Of a stretch of 64,000 bases of DNA, positions 12,967 through 25,000 are shown piece by piece; the first letter of the stretch is position 1; each line of letters opens with the position of its first letter. The stretch comes from Hydractinia symbiolongicarpus. Its lineage: Eukaryota; Cnidaria; Hydrozoa; Anthoathecata; Hydractiniidae. Location of the stretch: positions 2,108,001-2,172,000 of the forward strand of contig NC_079878.1 of NCBI RefSeq assembly GCF_029227915.1, in the 5' to 3' direction. The position numbers were made by a program, and so were the translations under genes. A model generated the notes under the pieces. That model had not been told where the DNA came from and made no database searches. It worked only from the letters and a program-made list of their open reading frames with translations.

Positions 12967-14160
12967 TTGCTTACATTTTTAAAATTGCTGTCACGTAAAG
13001 TTTTTTGGTGGGCTATGAGAAAATTAGGTGTGGATGAGTGGCTAGTTACGATGGTACAGTCTATGTACAGCAATGCTAAAAGTCGTGTCAGGATTAATGA
13101 TTCACTTAGTGATGAAATTAGTGTAAATTTGTTCTGGGTTCTGTACTTAGTCCTTTGTTGTTTATTCTAGTCTTAGAAGCGCTGTCGATGGAGTTCAGAA
13201 CAGGTTGTCCATGGGAGTTATTGTATGCAGATGATTTGGTTCTCATAGCAGAGTCGATGGAAGAATTAGTTGAAAAGTTTGAGAAGTGGAAGAAAGGACT
13301 AGAAGAGAAAGGGCTAAAGGTAAACACAGCAAAGTCTAAAGTCATGATTAGTAGCATTGCAGCCAAGTGTGACCTTGTAGTTGGAATGTGGCCTTGTGGA
13401 GTTTGCAGGAAAGGGGTTGGTAGTAACTCAATTTTTTGTCAGACTTGCAAGCATTGGGTACATAAGAAGTGCAGTAGTATTAGTGGAAGGTTAAGAGCTG
13501 ACATTCAGTTTGTATGCAAGCGTTGCAAAGGTGAGATTATAGAGAATGAAGTATTTCCAGCTTTAATGATGTACAACAGTGGCTCGTTAAAGAGTTGAGA
13601 ACTTCTGTTACTTAGGTGATATGTTGGGCAGTGAAGGGGGTGTTGGAAGAAGTGTTACTTGCAGGATAAGTTCTGCTTGGAAAAAGTTCAGAGAGTTACT
13701 TCCTTTGTTGACTAGCAGAGTCCTGTCAATTGAGGTAAAAGGTAGGTTGTATGAGGCCTGTGTAAGAAGTGTTATGTTGTACGGTAGTGAGACATGGGCA
13801 GTGAAGCAGGAAGATCTTGGCCGTTTAGAAAGGAATGATATTAGAATGGTTAGGTGGATGTGTAACGCCAGTCTGAAAGACAGAAAGAGTTCAGATGAGC
13901 TAAGAAGCAGGCTAAGTCTCCGTAGAATTAAAGATGTTATCCAGATAAGAAGATTCAATTGGCTGGGGCACTTGGAAAGAATGGAGGAGGATAATTGGGT
14001 AAGAAAGTGTAGAGACTTGATAGTTCCTGGGGCAAAGCCCAGAGGCAGACCGAGAAAGACTTGGCAGGAGGTTATAAGGACAGACTTGGGTCATTAATAT
14101 ACCCATGCTAGCATGGAAAACAGACGTTAAGCCGAGAATGATGAATGATGATGAATGGGT
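12967..14160 (+). mobile_element. 5'-truncated non-LTR retrotransposon (reverse transcriptase)
   Basis: The fragment encodes the second half of a LINE ORF2. In order these are the fingers/palm region around VWWAMRKLGVDEWL-type sequence, the catalytic YADD box (13226-13237) in an LLYADDLVLIAES context, a CxxC zinc-ribbon block (from about 13390), and the C-terminal MLYGSETWAVK and RRFNWLGHLERM region ending near 14097. Two frame changes (about 13150 and 13590-13620) break the frame, so it is a pseudogene. The sequence ends in an ATGATGAAT-rich tail. The closest families I know are non-LTR elements whose endonuclease resembles craniofacial development protein 2. The clade is not certain. Confidence 0.85.
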
Positions 14161-14702
14161 GGTCACCCTGATGACCAAAACAATATGTGGCAAGGGTTGA
14201 ACACAAGTCGGGATTCTAAGCAACAAAGAAAAACATAGGCAACTCTCATATGAGGAGCATTCATGTCAGTGAGCAGATATGTTAACAAAAAAAATAAAAA
14301 ATAAGGGGTAAATGAAGAGTATTACTGCCGAAATACCACTTGACACTAAAAACAACACATATAGAGATAAAAAAATTTGAAGTTTGTAGTGACAGTCTGG
14401 CCAAGATTAGTATCCTCAAGGTAAATTCATGAGTAAAAGTCATTATAAATTCCTTAATTATCTGAACATCATGTAGAAAATAAAAAAAAGAGAGATAGTT
14501 ATAATCTTCTATTCTAGACAATAACAAGTAAGAATCAGCTGTTGATGGGTTTTGTGTTAACGAATATCATTGGTAATTTATTGTGTTTAATTTAGTGGAG
14601 TTCTAATGTGTTGTGTTGGAGTAATCAGATCCATCATCACTGTTATACACAGAGAAGAGAACTGTTGTGAAGATAACCTGCAGGTTAGTCTGGTGTGCAT
14701 AT

Positions 14703-15240
14703 TAAATTAACAGGCATTAACTCAATCTTTTGTCAGACTTGTAAGCATTGATATTTCAGGAGGGTTTAAAGTTGACATTCAGAATTCCACAAAGTTATTG
14801 CAAGAGTGAGATTAGAGACATCAAAACGTTTTCAGCTTTAGTGAAATTAACAGTGACTAGATAGAGATAGTCAAGCACTTGTTTTGCTAGGATATGTGTT
14901 GGATAATGAAGGTGGGTGTTTCATTAGTGGTATTTGCAAGATATAGATTCTCCTTTGTTGACTAGCAGAGTCTTGTAAATTGAGGTAAGAAGTAGGTTGC
15001 ATAATAAGAGTTGTTGTTAAGTAATGTGCATGGACATTGAAACAGGAAGATGTTGACTGTTTAGAAGTAAAGATATGAGAATGGTTAGGTGGATGTGTAA
15101 CAAAATGAGTTCAGATGAACTTAAGGAGCAGACTATAGGTTTTACATTTAGTAATGTTATGAGATGAGAAGAATAAGTTGGTTTAGGCAGTTGGAAAGAA
15201 TGAAGAAGGTGGGTAAGAAAGTGTAGACGTGATACTGAGT
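14703..15240 (+). mobile_element. Second, more decayed copy of the same non-LTR element
   Basis: Same orientation and order as the 3' half of the copy at 12967-14160. A CAATCTTTTGTCAGACTTG zinc-ribbon stretch, a TTGACTAGCAGAGTC stretch and a GGTTAGGTGGATGTGTAAC stretch are all recognisable, with many indels. No intact frame. Confidence 0.75.
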
Positions 15241-15385
15241 TAACAATCAATTTTTCAAAAACGTGACACTAAAGAAATATTAATGAAAACATCACATAGC
15301 TGTGGAGATAAAAATGTGTAATATTACAAATTACAGGCATGAAGAACAGTGGTGATAAGCATAATAACTAAAACAGGTAACTAGT

Positions 15386-15497
15386 CTCCGCAGAACCACT
15401 GCAGAACTAGCAGAGAACCAAAGTCTCCGCAGAACCACCACAGAACCAACAGCAAACCACTACAGAACCAGCAGCAAAACACTACAGAACCATCAGT
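15386..15497. repeat. Minisatellite, CAGAACCA-based
   Basis: About six units containing CAGAACCANCAG with period near 20 bp. Confidence 0.8.
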
Positions 15498-15499
15498 TT

Positions 15500-17580
15500 T
15501 TTTAGTTATTACGGGTAATAAGTCAGAACCTTGGAAGTTAAAGTCTATCACAAGTTGAAATGCCTTATAAGTTCAATGCAGTTTCACAGTTTCATCAATT
15601 TGAATGCTTGTAAACTAGACAAGTATGACAAGACCCTAAGTTTTCACAAAATTAAGTTTAGGACAGATAGAAGTTGACATGTTTTAGCTAATGTTGTCTA
15701 ATTTGTTGCTTTAAAACTTTAACAAATCTGTTGAAAGCGAGATTAAAACTACAAAATGATAAAGATGGTATATTAGGAGGATTATAGTACATATTTTCTA
15801 AAAATTAAAACAACACTAAAAATCTAACCTTCAGTTGAATCTTTAAAATCTTCAGGTTAGTTGGACTTCATTCAGCAATACAATGTTTACGTTCTAAACA
15901 AGTTACAAATTTCTATAAGCAAAATATTCCTAAGTATAACGCAACACAATTACCATTGTCAAGCCTTTTTCTTTCTCTTCTTGAAAATACAATTCTTAAA
16001 AAATGTACATTTAATTATTTTTTGCAAATAGTTTTTCAAAAAAATTATTTTTACAAATCTAGTATTTTTTGCAATTCTAATTTATTCCATGCTTATTTAT
16101 AAAGTAGTTGTCATTATTTTTATTAACTTAAAAATAAAAAAAATTACCAAATATTTATTAAAACTAAGAAAATAGAAAAGCAAGTTTTTCCAAAAGTTTC
16201 ACAAAGTTAATTTTAGCGAAAAGTAATTTTACTATATTAAGTACATGGCTTCTATTGCCCACCCATTGAGTATTTTGGCAATAAAAGATTTTTTATGAAA
16301 CATTGTTAAATAAAGTAGGTTTAACCGCTCGTTTAACCCTGCCAGTATCTCTGGTCATAAACATTTAAGAACCACTGTTCTAGTTACATTACCCTTTAAA
16401 GACCTGAAGGCCTTGACAGAGAACGTTCAAGAATGGCTAATGTATTTTGAACTGTTGAAAAAAACATTAGTCCATCTTGGTATTCTGGATAAACCGAACT
16501 AATTTTTAATTGTGACAAGTCACAAAGGGATGGCTGGGTCATTTGCAGTACATGACGATCTGTTCTGATAAAACTAAAATGCGCAATACGCTCATTATCC
16601 ATTATTTTTGAAAATCAGAGCAATTATATGTTTTTTGTAGTAAAATAGTTAAAGGTTGAGGTTAAACAAAACAAAGTTTAATAGTTCTGCCGCTTTAGCC
16701 AGTAACACTTTAAAATGGGCTCCATTTTTGTTGCCATTTTTACTACCAAGACTAGTGAAGCACAGAAGGGCACCAGTCTAGTGTAGCGGTACATAAATTA
16801 AAAGTTTTTGAGTGTTAATAACAGAACTACCCTGTTGAACAGTTTAAAAGGTACTAAGATGTATTATTTTGACAAATAAATCATTTTGCTTTATTATTTT
16901 ATGTTCAGTTGGTTTCTTCAGTACAAAGCTACAACCGTTGTTTGTTAAATATAAAACAAATACTCCTCCATAGAGGTTGGAATCATTCAGTAATTTGCCG
17001 TAGTTATGCTGTAGTAACTTCCTGCTGAAATTTTTTTTTATGTATTTTTTATGTATTTTTATGTAATTGATAACAAAAATTAGCTACTTTTGCTAAAATA
17101 TTTATAATACAGGTGAAAAACAAGACAGATCATTATTGCCATAACACCCTCCTCTGTTATGAATTTTTGCTGCAAAAGACTTTATATATTGTGAACTAAC
17201 TAAAGCCTGTAAAAAGATTTTGCATTTAGATTTACATTTTCTTATAAGGACTGCAGAAAGAAAAAACATTACAATTTATTATAAAAATAATTTTTCTGAT
17301 TTTTTTATCAGTTTATTTAGTTTTTATTTAATTTATCATAGGGAGGAGAATAACTTGCTGTAAAAATTTCTAAACATCACAAGCATATTCTGCATAACTT
17401 TCATAACAACACAAGTATATTGTATAACTTTCAAAACATCAGAGGATGTGAGGAAATGGTTTTGTAATCAATGTAATAAATACTTTTTTGATAAAACTTT
17501 TAATTCTTTTTTTTTTTAATTTTTTTTGTAATGAATCAAAATGTACTATATGTTTGCTGATGATACAAATGCATTGATTT
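15500..17580. other. AT-rich stretch with one weak exon candidate
   Basis: The only coding-like signal is on the minus strand below 16573. After an acceptor (GCGCATTTTAG) an open frame encodes a peptide containing HVLQMTQPSLCDLSQLKISS. No matching donor was found, so I do not call it a gene. A TCATAACAGAGGAGGGTGTTATGGC module lies on the minus strand near 17,127-17,155. Confidence 0.3.
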
Positions 17581-17750
17581 ACAATGAATGAAGAAACAAC
17601 TGCAAGTGGCCTTGTCATCTTAAAGTCTACTAAGCACCCCTACCCTAACAGCAAAGAAATAGAGATCACATCACTTCCTATGTATCAGCTGCTGGAATAT
17701 TATTGCCTCCAATTATATATATTTTTGACCGGGTTTTCCGTTTTGGTCCT

Positions 17751-18062
17751 AATGCCGTGGAGTCGTAGATTAGTGGTTATAGCTGTCATATTCTGTGCAA
17801 GAGACCGGGGTTTGACTCCTCTTGACGGAGATTCAACATGGGCGAGTGAATGTTACCATAGCCCGAGTTAACCCAATCCATGTGAGGGAAATTGGGGAGA
17901 TGGTGCACTGTATGGGCCATTGGATGTTGTGAGGCAGTTGTCTGGCAGAGCGCTGACCTTAATTGAGTTTGCATAGCTCAAAGGGAGCATTAAATACTCC
18001 AGAGCCATAAAAGCCATGGCCCCTCCTGGAAATAATAGACAGGGTATATCCCTCAATATCAG
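17751..18062 (+). mobile_element. tRNA-derived SINE
   Basis: The 5' head carries polymerase III box A-like TAGATTAGTGGTTATAGC (from 17766) and box B-like GGGTTTGACTCC (about 17808-17819). An unrelated body of about 240 bp follows. An inverted partial copy of the same family lies at 18246-18346. No tRNA function is expected: the acceptor stem does not close. Confidence 0.7.
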
Positions 18063-18245
18063 CTATCTATCTACCAACATTCTGGTGCTCTCATACTCAT
18101 CCATTTATTGTCAACACTTTCGAAAGATATTGTTCTTCTCTCTCGCACAGGGTAGGTTTTTAAAATATTAATTTTTCTCTATTTTTTTTTTACTTTCTTT
18201 ACTTTGTCTTTTCTATCTTTTTTTTTCGTCTTCTTTTGCCTTCTC

Positions 18246-18346
18246 TTTTAACTATATATGGTAATATTCAATTGCCCATATTGAATCCCTGCCAAGGGGA
18301 ATCCAACCCCGGTCTCAAGAGTGATAACCACTAAACTACAACACCA
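18246..18346 (-). mobile_element. 5' fragment of the same SINE, inverted
   Basis: The reverse complement shows box A TAGTTTAGTGGTTATCAC, box B GGGGTTGGATTCCC and the following GATTCAATATGGGC. It aligns with GATTCAACATGGGC of the plus-strand copy and is truncated after about 100 bp. Confidence 0.65.
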
Positions 18347-19548
18347 AAATAAACTATGGCGCCACAATAAACTACGGCACCACATGTATGAGTGTTGCTG
18401 CGCTATATGTTAAGGGTCGAACCAATCAGTTGAAACAGAATCACCTAGATTGGTTGCGATAAGTGATAATGTTGGTTCCATGGCATTTGTGCAAGCCATC
18501 AAGGAGGAGTTGTTAAGTAACACCTATTTATATTCCACTTGTTGGTTGAATAAAAAAGATTACCGCAAAAATCTTTTGTTGCCATTTTCCTCTAATGATT
18601 TGTAACGCCTATGAAATATTCTGTATCCAAGTTGTATATGTTGAGTCGATTTGTATACATTTAATAACAGACACTCTTAAGTTAGACCAAAACCTGTTAG
18701 GAGTCTAAAGTAACGTTTAAATACTCGAAATGAATAAAATATAGCTAGCTGCCGCCTACCATCTAAATTACAAAAAAACAGTCCGTAATTGGATGTAGTC
18801 AGCGCTCCAGAAAAATGGTTTGACTGTTAAGCTAGCCAATAGATATATCTCCTGTTTTAGCTATTGTAATTGCAAGACTGTACAATTTTGTGTATCCTAA
18901 TTGTACGTTTATACGTTAGCTAGCTAGCTATTCACAATTTTCCAAAACAGCCATTTTATATCAACACAGGTAGCTACACAGTCTAAAGCTACAGAGCTTC
19001 CAAGATATTTTTTTTTAATAAATATGTACACAAGATTCCTTATTTTATTTATACCACTAACTACATACCACTAATTGTTAATATTGCTGGCTGATGAGGG
19101 AAGTCAATGTCTATAACTAAAGGACAATGTTGACAAAAAAAGACAAAACTTAATTGTCAACAACTCCTCTGTTTCTTCGACACCCTAGTTGGTTTATATG
19201 AAAAAGATGAAGACATCTGAAAAGCACTTCTCAATATTTCTTTAAAAAAGAAAAGGTGGCAAAAATTAGGTGAATAAAGGCAAACGAAAGGCAACTTTTT
19301 TGGGCAAATGTCTTGCCCGCTGCCAAGCCAAGTAACCTTTGCCATTTGTCTGACATGCAACCAGATTGTATAAAGTAAACAAACAGGCTTTTCTCTTGAT
19401 CGGAAAAACTGTTGTGACAAAACACTGTGCTCAGGAATTGAATAAAGGAGCAAAATTCTTCTCTAACAAATTCAGGACCGGAGAACCTTGTACCGTATCG
19501 ATCAGGGATAAGGCAGTTTGTATTGTGTTCTATAATTCTTTAGCATTA

Positions 19549-19630
19549 AGGGTCACTCAATAATTACGTAGCGCTTAAGGGGTGTGTGTGGGGGAAGGGA
19601 GGTTTGTTACGTAATTATTAAAAGATCCCT
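19549..19630. mobile_element. Short hairpin MITE, about 82 bp
   Basis: AGGGTCACTCAATAATTACG at the left is mirrored by GTAATTATTAAAAGATCCCT at the right, around a GT-rich loop. Similar termini occur near 12506. Confidence 0.5.
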
Positions 19631-20335
19631 TCTATATGGCTAGTTAACATAGAGCAAAACTCACATCATTTCATAAAAGCTTCTTTCTTTCTTTGCAGAA
19701 CCACTTTGCTAAAAAAAATTCATTACAACGCGTTTCTGCTGGCAGCTTTTGCAATTCATTTATAAAACAACTTGTTAGCTTGCAGCTACTAGCAGTTAAG
19801 ATAACCTCGTTCCCAGGGTTTCTTGCCCAGATCAAAACTGCCAAGGCTTTCTTGACGTCGATGTCAAAAAGGCAAGAGGTTGCCATTTAAGAAAATAAGA
19901 CTGAACTTGTTTCATAAAAAGGTCTTTTTTCATATTTATGCTGTTTGTGTTATACTTTTCATATTTTTTAATTTATTTACATTTTTTATAAATTTTTCCA
20001 CATAAAATAGAAATAAAATATAATTTTTTTGTTTCTACGCAACACCGCCACCATATTTTATTTTAAATCGTCGTTTTATAAACACATTATCTTTTAATCT
20101 ACGGCTCACGTAAAAATCACTTGATTAATTATGCAATATCTAATAGCCAATCAATTCGCCATGGGAACCAGGAACTAGGCCTTTTTCAGGCTCCGCCCTA
20201 TGTAAAAAAACAAAATCGACCTGGGGGAATTGATTGAAATCCATCCTTCCATCTTAAAGAGTGCTTATTTTTACTTTAGGTAACGTTGTGTATCGAGTGC
20301 TCATTTTAATCATAATATTTTACAGATTTACCCAG

Positions 20336-20370
20336 CTACCCTGTGGATTTTTTCCCGGATTGACGACTAG
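20336..20370 (+). mobile_element. Degenerate Helitron 3' terminus
   Basis: An imperfect hairpin around CCCTGTGGATTTTTTCCCGG followed by GACGACTAG ends exactly where the next Helitron 5' end (TCTATATTAAAATACC) begins at 20371. Its own 5' end was not located. Confidence 0.5.
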
Positions 20371-20906
20371 TCTATATTAAAATACCCGTATCCCTGTATC
20401 TATATTAATCTGTATTAAATCTATATTAAAATACTCCTATACGTCTGTCTGTCTGTCGCGCAAAAAGATACCGCAAGAAGTGAGACGCACGTAATTAGCC
20501 AAATTCATACGGCGCGGTCAAGTTCGTCTGAATTTACTTGTAGGCAAAAAAATGAAGATATATTTAAGAACTACTGCAAAATGAAAACATATAGTAGTTT
20601 AGGCCAACAAGAAAAAGCTTGTTAAAACTTTAGTTGATAATTCGTGTGCATACGCAAAAGCAATGGTAAAAAAGTCATATGGTACTGAAGCAAGGCCAGC
20701 AGTGCTTGTTTTTGAAAATGGGTACCCTCAAAAAGCTCAATGCAGTTGTCCAGTTGGTGCAAGTGGCTTATGCTGTCACGTTCTTGCAGTTTTGTTATTT
20801 TTAAAACATTTCCACGACACTGGCAATCAAATTTTGGAACTGACTGTGACACAACAGTTACAAAGAACAGACGAACCCGTAGATTTTTTCACGGGCCACC
20901 GACTAC
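20371..20906 (+). mobile_element. Non-autonomous Helitron with captured gene fragment
   Basis: The 5' side has repeated TCTATATTAAAATAC words (20371 and 20420) leading into ACGTCTGTCTGTCTGTCGCG. The 3' side has the hairpin block CCCGTAGA-TTTTTT-CACGGG, then CCACCGACTAC, where CTAG is mutated to CTAC, followed by T. The TC start, 3' hairpin, CTRR end and lack of inverted repeats or target duplication are Helitron hallmarks. The start at 20420 is preceded by A, as expected for insertion between A and T. The interior carries a SWIM zinc-finger fragment. No Rep/helicase is present. Confidence 0.65.
20611..20878 (+). pseudogene. Captured SWIM zinc-finger gene fragment
   Basis: An open frame encodes KKSYGTEARPAVLVFENG and the SWIM motif CSCPVGASGLCCHVLAVLLF (CxC...CxH ligands), then ELTVTQQLQ. 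The frame then runs into the Helitron 3' end (DEPVDFFTGH). SWIM fingers bind DNA or protein and are common in transposon-derived proteins. The fragment has no domains on either side, so it is read as gene capture by the Helitron and not as a working gene. Confidence 0.6.
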
Positions 20907-21508
20907 TATTCTATGTTTGTGTAAAAATTTTAAATGTTTAGCGACACTACTCCATTGTATTTGTAACCACCAAAATATATTGACGATTGTTCGTAAACTA
21001 TGAAGTGGATTATTCCGTAATTTCCGAATTGCTTGGGAAAACCTGCGTAGTACATGCGGAAGTTGCATTTTTGCAGCCTCGTTCCCAGGGCGTTTTTTCC
21101 CAGCTTGTCAAAATATCTTTTTACAATAAAAAGTATTTACATTAAAAAATAGAACTTCTTAGTATTTTAAGTCTTACATGTTCTTATAAACATATTTCTT
21201 ATTAAAAACACGTGTATCTGTGCTTTTTTAGTTGTGTACCCCTTCTAAAAAAGGCTCGTTTAATTCTAAACTACTTACAGTGATGAAACTTAACACAGTT
21301 GTCGAAAGTCTTAATACAAACTCATTCCACCTAAAACAATTATTTTGATGACACTTAAGTTCTCACGTGCTTCTGATGCTACAACCTTTAATTATTAGTA
21401 TATTTGTGCACTGTGGACCACAAAATGACTTGATTTTAAGAAAAAATAATTTTTTTCGTGAAGTAAGTTATTGCATTTACAGATGTTTGAGGTAGGAAAA
21501 CAATATAA

Positions 21509-21537
21509 TGACGTCATTAGGGTCAGCAATGACGTCA
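21509..21537. promoter_or_regulatory. Two consensus CRE (ATF/CREB) sites
   Basis: TGACGTCA occurs at 21509-21516 and 21530-21537, both within AATGACGTCATT and 21 bp apart, or two helical turns. They lie about 500 bp below the 3' end of CCDC51. Target gene unknown. Confidence 0.4.
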
Positions 21538-22058
21538 TTCCGCTGAATAACATATTTCTTGAAACCTTGATTTGATTTGATTCCTGGTGACGATATATTT
21601 GTGCTTAGCAACCCCTTGAGAACCATCTGGTGACCAATATACATGTCATAAATATTTACATAACAAGTACATTTTGCAACAACCACTTTTCAAAATTCAC
21701 CAAAAATACCCTGTTCCCAACAATCCAATCAGTCCACCCCCGCAAAGTATAACAGCCATAGTAAAAGTTAAGAAAAGTCACAAAATTTAAGCACTCAATC
21801 ACATGGCGAACAAAAGTTATGCCCAGTCAAATAGAGCACTTTGTGCCCTTCCCTCCCCCCTCCAGTTACACAAGGGCTAACACCCGGTTTTCACTATATT
21901 TTAATATTTGCAGGAATTACTTTCCTCTTTGAAGCAACATTTAGGGATATATTTAAACAAGTCTAAATGAAGGGATTTAAACTGGCTTATATGAACAGAG
22001 GTTCAAGATATTCATTGACAGGTTTTAATTTACTTTGTTATCCTATTTTAAATTTTAA

Positions 22059-25000
22059 TCAACTTTTACCAACAGTGTTCCACGCAATACAAGCAAGTGT
22101 TAGTATACCTACAACCAAATTTAAATTGGTAATATTTACATAGTCAAGTATTGAATGCTGGTCGTTTAATGAAGTTAACGAGGAAGTTGGAAATTGGTTA
22201 TCGTGTAGTGTTGCCACGTTGTTGTCGCGGCGTGATAAGTTTTGTGAATTGATTGATTGATTTTTATTTTCTTCTAAAACAGTGACTTTCCTGTCTACAT
22301 CAGCATTTGTAGTTTCTTTTTGTTTTTTTATTGTTAATACAACTTGTTGAACATCATCACAAAGTGACAGTAGACTCTTATTGATGGAGGAAATGTTTTC
22401 CGAATATTCCATCGCTACAGGAGCTATGCTTTTGCTCAATAACCCAACATCTTTTATTAGTTGTCTAAGCAACGTCTCAGGTAGTAAGCGAGTTAAAGTT
22501 CCGGCTTCTTCTTCTTCATTTTCACCAGTGCTGTTATTATTCAGAAACATGTGCTTTAAGACTTGTACTTGTTCGCTTAGAAATACTTTTTGTTCGTGTA
22601 AATCATCTTGTACATGCGCAGTAGCTTGCGATATAGAAGATGACGTCATCTCTCTCATCATACTTAGACGATACTGCGTAAGTAATGAGGAAAACATAAG
22701 TCCTAAAAAAAATTACACAAAAAAATTAAGGTAATCAAACAAACAAACAAACAAACAAGCAGAAAAACAAGCGCAACTTCAGATTTCGCAATTGTCCAGA
22801 AAAGATAAAGGTTGTATATCACATAAGTTGCCTGTAAAAAAAATAAAGGTTTTCAGAGTAATCCGATATCATCATGATTATAATATTTATGTTTTCTTTT
22901 AATTTTAAACACAGAACAAAAATACAACGAACAAACAAAAAATCCGAAAAATCAAACACACCAAACACAGTTCCAGTGATAGAGCCGATAATAGACCAGT
23001 ACTTTGTGCGCTCAACCCGTGATCTTTCTTTTTCATGAGACAACCTGACGGCAGCCGAATACGCTGAAAATCTTTCTCGCTCAACGTCTTCAGCAGAATT
23101 GTGTTCACGTTGCAAGTTGCGCACTAAAAAGTTCAATTACATTAAATAAATATTGCTAGATCAGTTGGCAGAAAAAAAACAATGCCTTTTACAAACATGC
23201 TTCGCTTCGTATACGCTTATAAAATATTTGTTCCATATTTCGAGGTATCTTTCGCTTTGATTTTCAAGATATAGACACTACATGCCTCTAGCAATTTTAT
23301 TTTATTTATTCTTTTGATGATACACGGCTGGTCCTATATTTTAACGTAAATGACAAAAAAACGCTCACTTCGGAATAAACGCCAAGGTATACTGTCAAAA
23401 ATCTTGAATAGGTTTAAAAGGATAAAAACTGTAGTTTTTCGGTACTTCGTTTAAAGTTTTTATTTTGTAACATTTCCAGAAATACGGACAAAAGTATGAG
23501 ATAAATTCCTTGACATAACTTCCGAAAATTAAATCCAAATATTCGTTTCTGCCATCATATGCGCCATGTGAAAAATTCTATTTTTTTTATTAAACCCCAA
23601 GGCACTTAAGCGGTAGTTTTTGGTGCCAGAGACAATGAGATTTTCTGCCATCGTAAACGCATTTCAACTCCAAAACGCTGCACACTGAGACAATGAGATC
23701 TTACCTTCTAACAATAATGTATGTTCTTCACCCACATATGTCAAATATTGTGGATCAGATCGATCACACCTATCCAATTGCTTTCGTGTTTCATTTAACA
23801 CGTCTTGCCTTTCATCCAACACTGCTTTTATATTCTGAACATGCTCACGCGCGTTTAAGAAACATCTTTCTTCGTGCGACACATTTTCTTGTGCCTCGAT
23901 TACCTGAACATTACAATATCGTAATAAAATCACCTTTAGAAGAAAGGAATTATTGGCCTCCAAAAGTAATTTGCAGGTTTTAATTTCACGATAAAAAATA
24001 TATTTCGCTTTTTAAAAATTAAAACGCCTTTAACATCTTTTTCAAATTTAAAAAGCTTTTCGAAATCAGTTTGCGTGCGCGTATGAGGAAGGGCGAGAGG
24101 CCAAGATCGGGTCCAAATTTAATTTTCTTGTTATTAAAGTTCATCGTTCTTTATATTCATGTTTACTGTTTTTTTTATTTTAAGTTTTTTTTTATTTTCG
24201 TAATTAAGCGTGTTGTTTAGACCTGGTAAGTCGTCCAATTAAGCTTGGTTTCCACCTAACGCTAACGAGCGGTAACTAGCGCTAACGAGCGGTAACCTTT
24301 TTGAGCGGTAACTAGTGGTAACTAGTTATGTTTCCACATAACTATAGCTAACAGTAATTATTGTTAATCTTTATGTTTATTATTTGTTAACTTTAATTTT
24401 TTGAAGCTTCCGTTGAAAGCATGGATTCAGTGGAGAAGATTTACCTGGATATTTTTTTATTTTTGATGAAGAGAAAAAGTAAGAGAAAATATCGTTTTTT
24501 GGATTTGTCATTAACATACCGTTGCATACAAATTCTAGCTGATATACAACTTCATTCCAAGCATTCTTAACAACTGCTCAATCTTTATACTCCTTCTTAT
24601 ATTTGTCGTGCAGACACGGATATTTTCGAACAGCTTCAGATAACTCTTCGTTTTCTTGAATAGTGAGAGCTTGTCTTCTTATTTTTTAGCCATTTTTTCA
24701 CAAAAAAAGTTATTACATTCAAAAAACACTTTATTACAATAAAACGTTACTTCTCTTTCCATTACTTTTACTAGCGGTAAATATGACAAAATTTTAAAAT
24801 TTAGCGCTACTTATCGCTCGTGAAAAAGTTACCGCTAGCAAGCAGTAACTTTTTTTTCCAGTTTTCACTGAAGAAAAGGTTACCGCTCATTTTTTATCGC
24901 TAGTTACCCCTCAATAGCGCTAGGTGGAAAACAAGCTTTAGTCACAAATAAAACAGTCAGCGAATTTGTTGATTTTTATCCGCATAAATCGTTGATCGTT

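Noticed and set aside
13118-14226. Minus-strand open frames over the LINE
   Set aside because: They mirror the reverse-transcriptase coding strand and have no protein resemblance.
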